From NCBI RefSeq assembly GCF_018613835.1, contig NZ_JAGGPM010000028.1, forward strand, positions 62,001 to 126,000: a stretch of 64,000 nucleotides of DNA, read 5' to 3'. Of this stretch, positions 17,047 through 25,733 are shown one piece after another (within the stretch, counting starts at the first letter, position 1; each line of letters opens with the position of its first letter). Under the pieces are notes generated by a model. That model did no database searches and had not been told where the DNA came from. It worked only from the letters and a program-made list of their open reading frames with translations. The translations under genes and the position numbers were made by a program. This DNA is from Arthrobacter sp. ISL-5. GTDB taxonomy: Bacteria; Actinomycetota; Actinomycetes; Actinomycetales; Micrococcaceae.

Positions 17047-18624
17047 CTAACTGCGGCCGAGCTCCTCGTAGATTCCCGCCATCCATGCCTCGACGTCGTC
17101 GGCGGTGCGGGGCAGGGCGGCGCTGAGGTTGACGGGGCCGTCGGCCGTCATCAGGATGTCGTCCTCGATGCGCACACCAATTCCGCGGTACTCCTCAGGG
17201 ATGGCCAGGTCCTCATTCTTAAAGTACAGGCCGGGTTCGATCGTGAAGACCATTCCCTCGGCCAGCACACCGTCAAGGTAGAGTTCCCGCTTGGCCTGCG
17301 CGCAGTCGTGGACGTCCAGGCCGAGGTGGTGGCTGGTGCCGTGCGGCATCCAGCGGCGGTGCTGCTGCCCCTCCTCACTGACGGCTTCCGCGACCGGCAC
17401 CGGGAGCAGGCCCCACTCGGCGAGGCGTTCCGCCAGGACGGTGGTGGCCGCGGTGTGGATGTCGCGGAACTTGGTTCCTATCTGTGCTGCGGCGAATCCG
17501 GCGTCGGCAGCGTCAAGCACTGCTTCGTAGACCCTGCGCTGGACCTCGGAGAAAGTGCCGTTGGCCGGGAGCGTGCGGGTGATGTCCGCGGTGTAGAGGG
17601 AGTCAGCCTCGACGCCCGCGTCCAGCAGGAGAAGCTCGCCGGCATTGATTTTGCCGGTGTTCCGGGTCCAGTGGAGCACCGTGGCGTTGTTGCCCGAGGC
17701 GGCAATGGTGTCGTAGCCGAGTTCGTTGCCTTCCTCGCGGGCCCGTGCGAAGAAGGCGCCCTCCACGACGCGCTCGCCGCGGAAGTGGGTCAGCGCGCGG
17801 GGCAGCGCCTTGACCACTTCGGTGAAGCCCTCGGCCGTGGCGGCCACGGCGATCCGCATCTGCTCGACTTCCCACTCATCCTTGATCAGGCGGAGCTCGG
17901 AAAGGGCCTCGGAGAGCTTCTCGTCCAGGCCGTCCAGCACGCCGAGGTCCAGATTGTCCGGATCCTTGGCCGTGTTGTAGCGGGCGGTGTCCACGAGGGC
18001 ATCAATGTTCTCGTCCACCTTGCGCACCAGCCGGATCGAAATGCCGCCGATTTCCGGGGCGCCCACGTTCTTGGTGATTGCCATCTCAAGTTCGTCGATG
18101 TGCGATGTCGGGAGGCCAAGGCGTGCCTCGAACTCGGCCAGCGTGGGGCGTGCGCCGATCCAGAATTCGCCGGACCGCGAGTCGGCGTAGAACTGCTCGG
18201 TGTCCCTGCCGGCCAGCGGGCGGAAGTAAAGGGTGGCGCGGTGGTTCCCGCCGTCGTCGCCGGTGCCTTCCTCGACCGGTTCGAAGATGAGCACGGCATC
18301 GGGCTCATGATCCAGGCCGAGGCCGGTGAGGTGCGCGAAACCGGAGTGCGGCCGGAAGCGGTAGTCGCAGTCGTTGGAGCGGACCTTCAGCGGACCGGCC
18401 GGCACCACCAGGCGTTCACCTTTGAACTGTTCGGAGATGGCGCGGCGCCTTCGGGCGGCGTGGTCAGCCACGGCGTCGCGCGCAGGGGTCACCTGCGGGG
18501 ACGGCGCCCAGTTGCTGGCCATGAAGGCCTTGAAGGCTTCGGAACTGGGCCGCTGCGAGCGGTTGTTGACCCGCTCTTCGAGAGGCTGGGAAGCGGAGTC
18601 TGGGGTGTTTTCTGCGTCGTTCAC
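17047..18624 (-). CDS. pepP: Xaa-Pro aminopeptidase (aminopeptidase P, M24B)
   Basis: A 525-residue cytosolic di-metal peptidase that removes N-terminal residues preceding proline. The first ~190 residues match the AMP_N domain (FRPHSGFAHLTGLGLDHEPD and LYFRPLAGRDTEQFYADSRS). The catalytic pita-bread domain shows all five metal-ligand regions: LLLDAGVEADSLYTADITRT (two Asp), HGTSHHLGLDVHD (His), FTIEPGLYF (Glu) and GVRIEDD (Glu). The length is normal for bacterial PepP with an AMP_N domain. The gene is a single unit, divergent from the PHP gene with about 100 bp between them and no evident shared operator. Confidence 0.92.
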   Translation of the reverse strand: MNDAENTPDSASQPLEERVNNRSQRPSSEAFKAFMASNWAPSPQVTPARDAVADHAARRRRAISEQFKGERLVVPAGPLKVRSNDCDYRFRPHSGFAHLTGLGLDHEPDAVLIFEPVEEGTGDDGGNHRATLYFRPLAGRDTEQFYADSRSGEFWIGARPTLAEFEARLGLPTSHIDELEMAITKNVGAPEIGGISIRLVRKVDENIDALVDTARYNTAKDPDNLDLGVLDGLDEKLSEALSELRLIKDEWEVEQMRIAVAATAEGFTEVVKALPRALTHFRGERVVEGAFFARAREEGNELGYDTIAASGNNATVLHWTRNTGKINAGELLLLDAGVEADSLYTADITRTLPANGTFSEVQRRVYEAVLDAADAGFAAAQIGTKFRDIHTAATTVLAERLAEWGLLPVPVAEAVSEEGQQHRRWMPHGTSHHLGLDVHDCAQAKRELYLDGVLAEGMVFTIEPGLYFKNEDLAIPEEYRGIGVRIEDDILMTADGPVNLSAALPRTADDVEAWMAGIYEELGRS

Positions 18625-18727
18625 CGTCCCATAGTCTCACCAGCCATGCGGCTTAGGCCAACACAGCCCCGCGTAGGGAAACCGGCCTGTCCGGCCGCAT
18701 CGGCCGCGCATCTACTAGGCTGGGCAG

Positions 18728-19573
18728 GTGAGGATAGATCTGCACGCCCACTCGAACATCTCGGACGGCACGGAAGCGCCGGCCGCGGTGATGGCAGCCG
18801 CGGCTGCGGCGGGCCTGGACGTCATCGCCCTGACTGACCACGACTCCACCGACGGGTGGGCCGAGGCGTCCCGCGCGGCTGTCGAAAACGGCGTGGCGCT
18901 GGTGCCCGGCATGGAGATTTCCTGCCGGACGGACCAGGGGATCAGCGTGCACCTGCTGAGCTACCTGCACGACCCCACCCACGAGGGGCTCCTCGACGAG
19001 ATCACCAAGGCCAAGGACGCACGCCTCACCCGGGCCGAACGCATGGTCACGCTGTTGGCCGAGGACTACCCCCTGAGCTGGGACGATGTGATCCACCACG
19101 TGGCGCCCGGGGCAACCCTGGGACGGCCGCACATCGCCGACGCCCTCGTGGCGGCGGGAGTGGTCGCGGACAGGTCCGAAGCCTTCACCTCCATCCTCAC
19201 CTCCCATTCGCGGTACTTCGTGCAGCACTATGCGCCGGAGCCGGCCCTCGCCGTCGAGCTGGTCCGCGCGGCAGGGGGCGTCCCGGTCTTCGCGCATCCG
19301 GTGGCGTCCGCACGGGGGCGCGTCGTGGGGGAGCGCACGTACCGGGAGATGATCGACGCCGGCCTCGCCGGCCTGGAGGTTGATCACCGTGACAACCCGG
19401 AAGAGGGCCGGGACTTCCTGCGGCGCCTCGCAGCGAAGCACGGCCTCCTCATGACGGGGTCGTCCGACTACCACGGCACGGGCAAACCGAACCGGCTCGG
19501 GGAATACCTGACAACGCCGGAGGTCTTCGCGAGGATCGAGGAGCTCGGCTCCGGCACGCCCGTCGTCCGCTGA
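18728..19573 (+). CDS. PHP-domain phosphoesterase (TrpH/YciV-like)
   Basis: A 281-residue cytosolic protein of the polymerase-and-histidinol-phosphatase fold. Metal-binding motifs are DLHAHSNISDGT at the N-terminus (His6, His8, Asp13), ALTDHDST (Asp, His, Asp), and a C-terminal GSSDYHGTG. Relatives of this type hydrolyse 3',5'-nucleotide bisphosphates or 5' ends of short RNA (RNase AM/YciV in E. coli). Which activity applies here is inferred. The GTG at 18728 is the start. The 3' end faces the long palindrome at 19587-19652. Confidence 0.88.
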   Translation: MRIDLHAHSNISDGTEAPAAVMAAAAAAGLDVIALTDHDSTDGWAEASRAAVENGVALVPGMEISCRTDQGISVHLLSYLHDPTHEGLLDEITKAKDARLTRAERMVTLLAEDYPLSWDDVIHHVAPGATLGRPHIADALVAAGVVADRSEAFTSILTSHSRYFVQHYAPEPALAVELVRAAGGVPVFAHPVASARGRVVGERTYREMIDAGLAGLEVDHRDNPEEGRDFLRRLAAKHGLLMTGSSDYHGTGKPNRLGEYLTTPEVFARIEELGSGTPVVR

Positions 19574-19586
19574 CCCGCGTCCCCGG

Positions 19587-19652
19587 CCCAACTGACTCGC
19601 AGTTGTGGTCGTTTTGAGGCTTCAAAACGACACCTAGTGCGAGTCAGTTGGG
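19587..19652. repeat. Long interrupted palindrome (REP-like element) overlapping the methyltransferase stop codon
   Basis: A 66-bp element with outer 15-bp perfect arms CCCAACTGACTCGCA (19587-19601) and its complement at 19638-19652. Inner arms GGTCGTTTT and AAAACGAC surround an 8-nt loop. It lies between convergent genes and the rightmost arm contains the stop codon (CCC AAC TGA on the minus strand) of the DNA methyltransferase. The length, symmetry and convergent placement resemble dispersed REP-type palindromes. Whether further copies exist cannot be seen here. It could also work as a terminator. Confidence 0.75.
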
Positions 19653-20516
19653 CGGGTAGGAGGCGAACTCGGCGTGCGCGCCCAAACGCTTCGCCATGAC
19701 GTCGATGGCCGGCTGGTTCTGGTCCACGCAGACGAACCTGCGGCCCAGCTTGGCCGCAACCGCGCCGAGCGTGCCGGAGCCGGCAAAGAAATCCAGGCAC
19801 CAGTCGCCGGGCCGGCTTGAGGCGGCGACCACGCGGCGCACCAGGCCTTCGGGCTTCTGCGTGGGATAGCCCGTCTTCTCCTTGCCCGTGGGGGAAACGA
19901 TGGTGTGCCACCAGACGTCCGTGGGGAGCTTGCCCAGCTCACGCTTGGCGGGCGTCACGAGCCCCGGCGCCATGTACGGCTCCCGGTCCACTTCGGCGCT
20001 GTTGAAGTGGTATTTGGCCGGGTTCTTCACGTAGACAAGGATGTTGTCGTGCTTGGTGGGCCAGCGGTATTTGGCGCGCGCCCCGTAGTCGTACGCCCAG
20101 ATGATCTCGTTCAGGAAGCATTCCCGGCCGAAGATGGCGTCCAGCATGACCTTGGCGTAGTGCACCTCGCGGTAGTCCAGGTGCAGATAGAGCGTGCCGT
20201 CGTCAGCCAGCAGGCGCCATGCCTCGACCAGCCGCGGCTCCAGGAAGGACCAGTAGTCGCTAAAGGCGTCGTCGTAGCGGTGCAGGGCGCCTTTGATCGT
20301 GTCATAGGACCGGCCCTTGAAGCCGACCCGGTCACCGTCGCCGCCGGCGTTGAGCACCATCTTGGTTTCCTGGCGCTGCTGGGCCCGGCCGGTGTTGAAC
20401 GGCGGGTCCACGTATATGAGTGTGAAGGCGCCGTCCGGCAGCGTGGGGAGGAACTGCGCGTTATCCGCGTGTACCACCAGGTTGCTGCCGTCCGGCGCCC
20501 AGACAGTTTCAGTCAT
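19644..20516 (-). CDS. Orphan beta-class DNA methyltransferase (N4-cytosine or N6-adenine)
   Basis: A 290-residue site-specific DNA methyltransferase. The catalytic motif IV is DPPFNTG at residues 37-43, and the SAM-binding motif I (FFAGSGTLGAVAAKLG) comes near the C-terminus, an order that marks the beta class. LYLHLDYREVHYAKV and NEIIWAYDYGARAKYRWP are typical of the Mod/type III-related group. No restriction endonuclease, specificity subunit or Vsr gene is adjacent, so it appears to be an orphan. Its partner genes are an RNA helicase and an RNase, and a regulatory rather than defensive role is plausible. The stop codon lies in a palindrome, so the final residues (YPPN) are encoded by the repeat. 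Confidence 0.88.
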   Translation of the reverse strand: MTETVWAPDGSNLVVHADNAQFLPTLPDGAFTLIYVDPPFNTGRAQQRQETKMVLNAGGDGDRVGFKGRSYDTIKGALHRYDDAFSDYWSFLEPRLVEAWRLLADDGTLYLHLDYREVHYAKVMLDAIFGRECFLNEIIWAYDYGARAKYRWPTKHDNILVYVKNPAKYHFNSAEVDREPYMAPGLVTPAKRELGKLPTDVWWHTIVSPTGKEKTGYPTQKPEGLVRRVVAASSRPGDWCLDFFAGSGTLGAVAAKLGRRFVCVDQNQPAIDVMAKRLGAHAEFASYPPN

Positions 20517-20524
20517 TGAGGCTT

Positions 20525-22267
20525 TTAGGCCTCGGTGCCGCTGGGCTGTGAGCCGGTTGCCGCCGACTCACTGCCGGCCACCACTTCACCGTTGCGGCGG
20601 CGGGTGCGCGTGCGGTTGCGGCGCGCGCGCGACGGCTGCTCGGCACCCGTTACGGCGGAGCCGGTGGCGGTTGCGGCGGAACCTGCTGCGGGGCCGGTTC
20701 CTGCATCAGCGGCGGGCTCGGTGGAACGACGACGGCGGTCTCCCGAACGTCCGCCCGATTCGGCGCCGCTGCGGCGGCTGCCTTCCCTGCTGCCGGAGCG
20801 GCCGGCGTCGCGTCCGCCTGAACGGCCGCTCTCGCGTGCGCCGTCCCGTCCGCCGCTGTCCCGTCCGCTGACGCGGGTGTTCTTCTTGCCGGTTTCGCCC
20901 AGGTCCTCCAGGACCTCGGCATCGACGCCGGCCAGCGTGCGCTTGCTGCGCGGGAGCCGGCCCTTGGTGCCTTCCGGGATGTCCAGGTCCTCGAACAGGT
21001 GGGCCGAGGAGGAGTACGTTTCGACGGGCTCGGGAACGCTCAGCCCCAGCGCCTTGTTGATGAGGCCCCAGCGCGGCATGTCGTCCCAGTCCACGAACGT
21101 GACGGCGGTGCCCTTGTTGCCGGCGCGGCCGGTGCGGCCCACGCGGTGCAGGTAGATCTTCTCGTCCTCGACGCACTGGTAGTTGATGACGTGCGTGACG
21201 TCGTCGACGTCGATGCCGCGGGCGGCGACGTCGGTGGCGACAAGGACATCCACCTTGTTGTTGCGGAAGGCACGCAGGGCCTGTTCGCGGGCACCCTGGC
21301 CGAGGTCGCCGTGGATGGCGGCGGCGGCGAACCCGCGGTCCACGAGTTCCTCGGCAACCTTCGCGGCAGTGCGCTTGGTCTTGGTGAAGATGATGGTGCG
21401 GCCGCGGCCGCGGGCCTGCAGGATGCGGGCAACAACCTCGGTCTTGTCCATGCTGTGCGCACGGTAGATGAGCTGACGGATGTCGCGCTTGGTCAGGCCT
21501 TCGTCGTCCGGGTCCGCGGCGCGGATGTGGGTGGGCTGCGTCATGTACCGGCGGGCCATGGCAATGACCGGGCCGGGCATCGTGGCCGAGAACAGGAGCG
21601 TCTGGCGGACGGCCGGAGTGCCGGCGATCAGGGTCTCGACGTCCGGAAGGAAGCCGAGGTCCAGCATTTCGTCGGCTTCGTCCAGCACCACGATCTTGAC
21701 GTTCTTCAGAACCAGGTGCTTCTGCTTGTAGAGGTCAATCAGGCGGCCGGGGGTACCGACCACCACCTCCACGCCCTTCTGGAGTGCCTCGATCTGCGGC
21801 TCGTAGGCGCGGCCGCCGTAAATCGTGGCGATCCGGGCATTGCGCTTGCGTGATGCGTTCTGGAGGTCGTTGGCAACCTGCACGGCGAGCTCACGCGTGG
21901 GAACGATCACCATCGCCTGCGGGGCACCCGGGGCGGGCAGCTTGTCGAAGCCGGCGTCGTCCGGGCCCACCACGCGCTGCAGCGCGGGAATGCCGAAACC
22001 GAGGGTCTTGCCCGTGCCGGTCTTGGCCTGGCCGATGATGTCGTGGCCGGACAGCGCCACGGGCAGGGTCATCGCCTGGATGGGGAAGGGGTGGGTGATG
22101 CCGGCATCGGCGAGGGACTCGACGATATCGGCCCGAACGTTGTAGTCCGCAAAGGACTTCTCCGCTATTTCGTGGGGTTTCTCATCCGAGATGATGGTTT
22201 CTTCCGGCTCGATGGTCTCGGTTCCGGAGTCATCAGAGAGAAGCTGGTGGGTATGCAATTCACTCAC
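20525..22267 (-). CDS. DEAD-box RNA helicase with Arg/Gly/Ser-rich tail
   Basis: An ATP-dependent RNA helicase, 580 residues, of the DeaD/CsdA/RhlE type used in ribosome biogenesis, mRNA turnover and cold adaptation. Visible motifs in order are Q motif region (GITHPFPIQAMTLPVAL), Walker A AKTGTGKT, PTRELAVQ, DEADEML, SATMPG, VATDVAARGIDV and HRVGRTGRAG. The last ~140 residues are low complexity and strongly basic (SGRDSGGRDGARESGRSGGR), like RGG-type RNA-binding tails. The GTG at 22265-22267 is the start. It sits between the methyltransferase (8 bp away) and an RNB ribonuclease on the same strand, hinting at a shared RNA-decay function with the latter. Confidence 0.93.
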   Translation of the reverse strand: MSELHTHQLLSDDSGTETIEPEETIISDEKPHEIAEKSFADYNVRADIVESLADAGITHPFPIQAMTLPVALSGHDIIGQAKTGTGKTLGFGIPALQRVVGPDDAGFDKLPAPGAPQAMVIVPTRELAVQVANDLQNASRKRNARIATIYGGRAYEPQIEALQKGVEVVVGTPGRLIDLYKQKHLVLKNVKIVVLDEADEMLDLGFLPDVETLIAGTPAVRQTLLFSATMPGPVIAMARRYMTQPTHIRAADPDDEGLTKRDIRQLIYRAHSMDKTEVVARILQARGRGRTIIFTKTKRTAAKVAEELVDRGFAAAAIHGDLGQGAREQALRAFRNNKVDVLVATDVAARGIDVDDVTHVINYQCVEDEKIYLHRVGRTGRAGNKGTAVTFVDWDDMPRWGLINKALGLSVPEPVETYSSSAHLFEDLDIPEGTKGRLPRSKRTLAGVDAEVLEDLGETGKKNTRVSGRDSGGRDGARESGRSGGRDAGRSGSREGSRRSGAESGGRSGDRRRRSTEPAADAGTGPAAGSAATATGSAVTGAEQPSRARRNRTRTRRRNGEVVAGSESAATGSQPSGTEA

Positions 22268-22568
22268 AGGGGAGTTTCCTTATTCATTTGGGCATTGGCA
22301 CCGCCTGCTCAACGGGGGCGGCCAAAAGGGGCCGATCCGGAGCACGCTCAGGCGCGCAAGCAAATCCAGTGGAAGCCGATCGCGGGCTATCTAAATGCTG
22401 GCACTGGGGACCAGCGGGTGTGTCTCAAGATCGCGTAGGGGCGGGCTTGTTGAATTCAAAATCAAGGAAATCAACGACCGGGCATCCATTACTACCCCTT
22501 CAGTCTAGCTGGCAAAACGGGATTCACTGACTGGCGCGGCCGTGCACCGGCAGGAATCAGCCGCAGGA
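22268..22568 (-). other. Non-coding leader region of the DEAD-box helicase gene
   Basis: About 300 bp without a supported gene. Read on the minus strand it contains an AT-rich block with the 10-bp palindrome TTGAATTCAA (22448-22457) and ends with AGGAAA upstream of the helicase start. A long 5' untranslated region is common for cold-induced DEAD-box genes; here it is only a suggestion. I see no tRNA and no recognisable riboswitch. Confidence 0.5.
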
Positions 22569-24098
22569 TCAGTCCACGAGCTCGAGGTGGACCTCGCGCG
22601 TGGCGATGTCCGAGGAGATGAGCCGCACCCTCACCTTGGTGCCGGGTTCCATTTCTCCGGCGCACCTGGCTGTGACGGCCGGCTCCGCAATCTGGACGAC
22701 GCCGGAGGGGCCGTTGCCGTTGGACGCCTTGCCGTTGGAGCCCTTGCCGTTGCCGTTCCCGTTGCCGTTGGAGCCCTTGCCGTTGCCGTTGCCGTTGCCG
22801 TTCTTGGCGGGTTTCGACCCGGAGATCACCACGGCGTCGAATTCCTGGCCGACGTGGTTGATCAGCAGGGCGGCCTCCACGGTGTCCAGGGCCAGCCGCT
22901 CCATCTTCGAAGCCAGCTGGTCCGAGGCCGCCATGATGTCGGGCAGGGAAGGCAGTGCCTGCCGGGCCCATGCCGGTACGGTCCGGTTGTTGCTCAATGC
23001 CTCGCAAATGACCAGGACGAAGCGGTCCACGAGCCGGCGCAGCGGCGCCGTGGTGTGTGCGTACGCCGTCCCGATGGCGGACTGGATGGCGTCATCCGGG
23101 ACGGTTCCGTCGAAGTGCGTGTACCCGGCTCCGCGGAAGAGCATGCTTGCCGAATGCATGATGGCCAGCTGCCGGTGATCGGTGGGGTCCAGCGTCCGAA
23201 GGTAATCCCCGTAGCTGGCCTTTCCGTCCCACGGCTTCCCCAAGGCGGCGGTCTGGCGCCTGAAGTGGCTGAGGGAGCGTTCGTCAGGTGCCGGCATGGT
23301 GCGCAGGATGCCCACTTTGCCCTCAAGCATCATGGCGGCCGCCGCCATCCCTGTCATGAGGGAAATCTGGGCGTTCCAGTCCTCCACCGGAAGCTGCGGC
23401 GCCGCCACGATCCGGTAGCCGCCGTCGGGAAGCTGCACGATTTCCTGCTCCGGCATGTTCAGGCTTGCCCCGCCGCGGGCCCGTTCAAGCTCCACCCGCT
23501 TCAGCCCCACCTCACGCAGGAGCACGAGCACCGGCGCGGCCGTTCCGGCGTCGAGTTCCGCCTGGACGCCCTTGTAATTGAGCTTGGCCCGGCTGCGGAC
23601 CATCGCCCGGCGCACCAGCACGGACGTCACCTCGGCTGCGGCATCGAGCTTGAACTCCCACACGAACGCCGAACACAGCTGCCCGGCGAGCAGGCTGCCG
23701 GCGTTCTCGCTGATGACTTCCGGGTGCAGCGGAATGCGGCCGTCCGGGGCGTAGAAGGTCTGTCCGCGGCGGCGGGTCTCGGCGTCGAGGGCACCGCCCG
23801 GCGCGACGAAGGACGGCACGTCCGCGATGGCATACAAAATCCTGTAGCCGTCCCCTGAGCGTTCGATGAAGAGCGCCTGGTCCAGGTCGGTGGACGACGG
23901 CGGATCGATCGTTAGGAACTCGACGCCGGTCAGGTCCAGCGCCGGCAGCTGCCGTTCCGCCACGGCCGCTTCCGCTTCCTTGAGCACACGCTCCGGGAAT
24001 TCTCCGGGCAGTTCCAGCTCCGTCCGGAGCGCGCTCAGGGCGTCCGCAAGCGCACTGGGCTGCTCGTGGACGCTGGGGGACAAGCGATGATGTGACAC
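22569..24098 (-). CDS. RNB-domain 3'-5' exoribonuclease (RNase II/R-like)
   Basis: A 509-residue exoribonuclease. The catalytic RNB domain begins with FLTIDPPSSTDLDQALFI, which carries the conserved Asp residues that bind Mg2+, and continues with YAIADVPSFV and ETRRRGQTFYAPDGRIPLHP. The segment AHTTAPLRRLVDRFV is the RNB signature near the active site. It lacks the N-terminal cold-shock domains of full-size RNase R. Near the C-terminus an Asn/Gly/Lys tandem-repeat linker (about residues 430-463) precedes a small S1-like stretch (GTKVRVRLISSDIATREVHL). It degrades RNA to mononucleotides, probably in concert with the neighbouring RNA helicase. Confidence 0.9.
   Translation of the reverse strand: MSHHRLSPSVHEQPSALADALSALRTELELPGEFPERVLKEAEAAVAERQLPALDLTGVEFLTIDPPSSTDLDQALFIERSGDGYRILYAIADVPSFVAPGGALDAETRRRGQTFYAPDGRIPLHPEVISENAGSLLAGQLCSAFVWEFKLDAAAEVTSVLVRRAMVRSRAKLNYKGVQAELDAGTAAPVLVLLREVGLKRVELERARGGASLNMPEQEIVQLPDGGYRIVAAPQLPVEDWNAQISLMTGMAAAAMMLEGKVGILRTMPAPDERSLSHFRRQTAALGKPWDGKASYGDYLRTLDPTDHRQLAIMHSASMLFRGAGYTHFDGTVPDDAIQSAIGTAYAHTTAPLRRLVDRFVLVICEALSNNRTVPAWARQALPSLPDIMAASDQLASKMERLALDTVEAALLINHVGQEFDAVVISGSKPAKNGNGNGNGKGSNGNGNGNGKGSNGKASNGNGPSGVVQIAEPAVTARCAGEMEPGTKVRVRLISSDIATREVHLELVD
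22713..22805 (-). repeat. Coding tandem repeat (Asn-Gly-Lys) in the RNB ribonuclease
   Basis: GCCGTTGCCGTT-type hexanucleotide units repeat across this stretch and encode alternating NG with KGSNG breaks. The units are near-identical in DNA as well as protein, suggesting recent slippage and likely length variation between strains. Confidence 0.8.
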
Positions 24099-24139
24099 GA
24101 AAATCAGGTTAGCCCGAATTGCGCCGTTAGTCTTGGATT

Positions 24140-24826
24140 ATGGGCACATCCTCGGCTGACACCGCTCGGTACGACCGCTTCGTCGCAGATCTGTTCGGCG
24201 TCATGGCCTACGGCGAGCTTTCCGCCTTCGAACGGCTCTCTTCTGATGCCCGCTATTCGCCCACTCTGCACGACCGTGCCGTGCTCGGCAGGATCGCCGT
24301 CATAGAGTTCCAGCACTACGAGATCGTGAGTGCGAAGCTCGCCGCCATGGGCGTGGACGTCGAGGATGCAATGCTCCCGTTCCAGGCCGCCGTGGACCAC
24401 TTCCATGAACGGACCCGCCCGGCGGACTGGTACGAATCCCTGATGAAGGCCTACGTCGTGGACACGGTCTCGGCGGACTTCTACCAGATGGTGGCCCGGT
24501 ACGTGGATGCGGAAACCCGGGACGTCATCGAGCAGATCCAGTCGTCGGAGGAAGCGACGGCCGTTCTCCGGGAACGCCTCAAAGGGGCCCTCTCGGATGA
24601 TCCCCGGCTCGCCTCGCGGCTGGCGCTGTGGGGCCGCCGGCTCCTCGGCGAGGCGGTCACGCAGGCCCAGCGGGTGGGCTACGAACACGCCTTCCTGAGC
24701 GGGCTGCTCACTTCAGCAGAGAGCGGTGCAAACGATGCCGCGGCGCGGGAGCTGGTACGCAGCCTCACGGCGGAACTCGCGGACAACCACTCGCGCCGGA
24801 TGGTGCAGCTCGGACTGAGCGGGTAG
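24140..24826 (+). CDS. Ferritin-like fold protein (MiaE-like hydroxylase family)
   Basis: A 228-residue all-helical protein of the ferritin-like superfamily found throughout actinobacteria next to RNA-processing genes. Candidate di-iron ligands are in [23 protein letters not shown] (Glu and His), and the C-terminal half around [17 protein letters not shown]. The closest named relatives are tRNA 2-methylthio-N6-isopentenyl adenosine hydroxylases (MiaE), but this assignment is weak and the annotation should remain ferritin-like. The start is ATG at 24140, with about 40 bp to the divergent RNase gene, so the two share a promoter region. Confidence 0.8.
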   Translation: MGTSSADTARYDRFVADLFGVMAYGELSAFERLSSDARYSPTLHDRAVLGRIAVIEFQHYEIVSAKLAAMGVDVEDAMLPFQAAVDHFHERTRPADWYESLMKAYVVDTVSADFYQMVARYVDAETRDVIEQIQSSEEATAVLRERLKGALSDDPRLASRLALWGRRLLGEAVTQAQRVGYEHAFLSGLLTSAESGANDAAARELVRSLTAELADNHSRRMVQLGLSG

Positions 24827-24887
24827 CCGCCCGCCCGTCCGGCCACGGCTGCGGGCCTGCTCGGTGTACTCAGCTAGACGCACTCAG

Positions 24888-25592
24888 CTACGACGCGGCG
24901 GCCGCCGGCTCCGCCGCATCCAGGGCGGTCAGCAGCTCGGCTGCCGCGCCCTCCGGATCCGGGGACTCGGTGATGGCGCGCACCACGACGATCCGGCTGG
25001 CCCCCGCCGCCAGGACCTGTTCCACGTTGCTGAGATCGATCCCGCCGATGGCGAACCAGGGCAGGAGCAGGCCGCCGACTCGTTCCTCATCCGCCTTCCG
25101 GACTGCCTCCGCCGCATACCGGACAAGGTCAAGACCGACGGCGGCACGTCCCGGTTTCGTGGGGGTGGCCCACACCGGGCCCGCGCAGAAGTAGTCCAGC
25201 CCGGTGCGGCCGTGGGTGGCGGCGATGGCGGCATCCACCTGCTCGGTGGTGTGCGTGGACAGCCCGATCACCGTGGCGGCGTGCAGCAGCTTCCGCGCCG
25301 AGCGGAGCGGCAGGTCCTTCTGGCCGATGTGGAACACCGGGGCCCCGGACAGCGACGCGATGTCCGCACGGTCGTTGACGGCCCAGAGCCGGCCGTGCCT
25401 GTGGGCTGCCTGGCGCAGGACGTCCAGGAGTTCGAGTTCCTCGGCGGCCTCGATGCCCTTGTCACGGAGCTGGATGATGTCCACGCCGCCGGCAAAGGCA
25501 GCGTCGACGAAATCGGCGAAGTCACCGCGGTCCTTGCGGGCGTCGGTGCAGAGGTACAGGCGGGCAGTGGTGTGGACGTCATGCGCGGTCAT
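24888..25592 (-). CDS. thiE: Thiamine-phosphate synthase
   Basis: ThiE joins 4-amino-2-methyl-5-hydroxymethylpyrimidine diphosphate with the thiazole phosphate to form thiamine phosphate. The 234-residue TIM-barrel shows [13 protein letters not shown] (a pyrophosphate/Mg2+ site), [11 protein letters not shown] and [14 protein letters not shown], then [13 protein letters not shown] and [12 protein letters not shown], all ThiE signatures. It is divergent from thiOSG with the TPP riboswitch on the thiO side only, so thiE is not obviously under the same RNA switch. An Ala-rich C-terminal end closes the protein. Confidence 0.94.
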   Translation of the reverse strand: MTAHDVHTTARLYLCTDARKDRGDFADFVDAAFAGGVDIIQLRDKGIEAAEELELLDVLRQAAHRHGRLWAVNDRADIASLSGAPVFHIGQKDLPLRSARKLLHAATVIGLSTHTTEQVDAAIAATHGRTGLDYFCAGPVWATPTKPGRAAVGLDLVRYAAEAVRKADEERVGGLLLPWFAIGGIDLSNVEQVLAAGASRIVVVRAITESPDPEGAAAELLTALDAAEPAAAAS

Positions 25593-25625
25593 GGCACCCA
25601 GCCTAGTTCCTCTAAACTGGGCAGG

Positions 25626-25724
25626 TACCGCGGGAGCCCGCTGCAGCTGTCACAAAACGGCGCAGGGCTGAGAGGGCGTAAGAGCCGACCGCTTGACCTG
25701 ATCCGGTTAGTACCGGCGTAGGGA
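25626..25724 (+). promoter_or_regulatory. Thiamine pyrophosphate (TPP) riboswitch upstream of thiO
   Basis: The conserved THI-box elements are visible: GGGCTGAGAGGG (about 25664-25675) and CTTGACCTGATCCGGTTAG followed by TACCGGCGTAGGGAA (to about 25724). A 5' stem region starts near ACCGCGGGAGCCCG. The aptamer ends just before the ribosome binding site AAGGAT and the thiO start at 25734, consistent with sequestration of translation initiation when TPP is bound. It should control the thiO-thiS-thiG unit. Confidence 0.93.
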
Positions 25725-25733
25725 AGGATTTCC

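Noticed and set aside
20525-22267. Helicase-methyltransferase pair as an anti-phage defence system
   Set aside because: The helicase is a standard DEAD-box RNA helicase, not a restriction or defence helicase, and no nuclease or other defence gene is adjacent.
22713-22805. CRISPR-like repeat array
   Set aside because: The repeats are short, in-frame hexanucleotides within a coding sequence, with no spacers.
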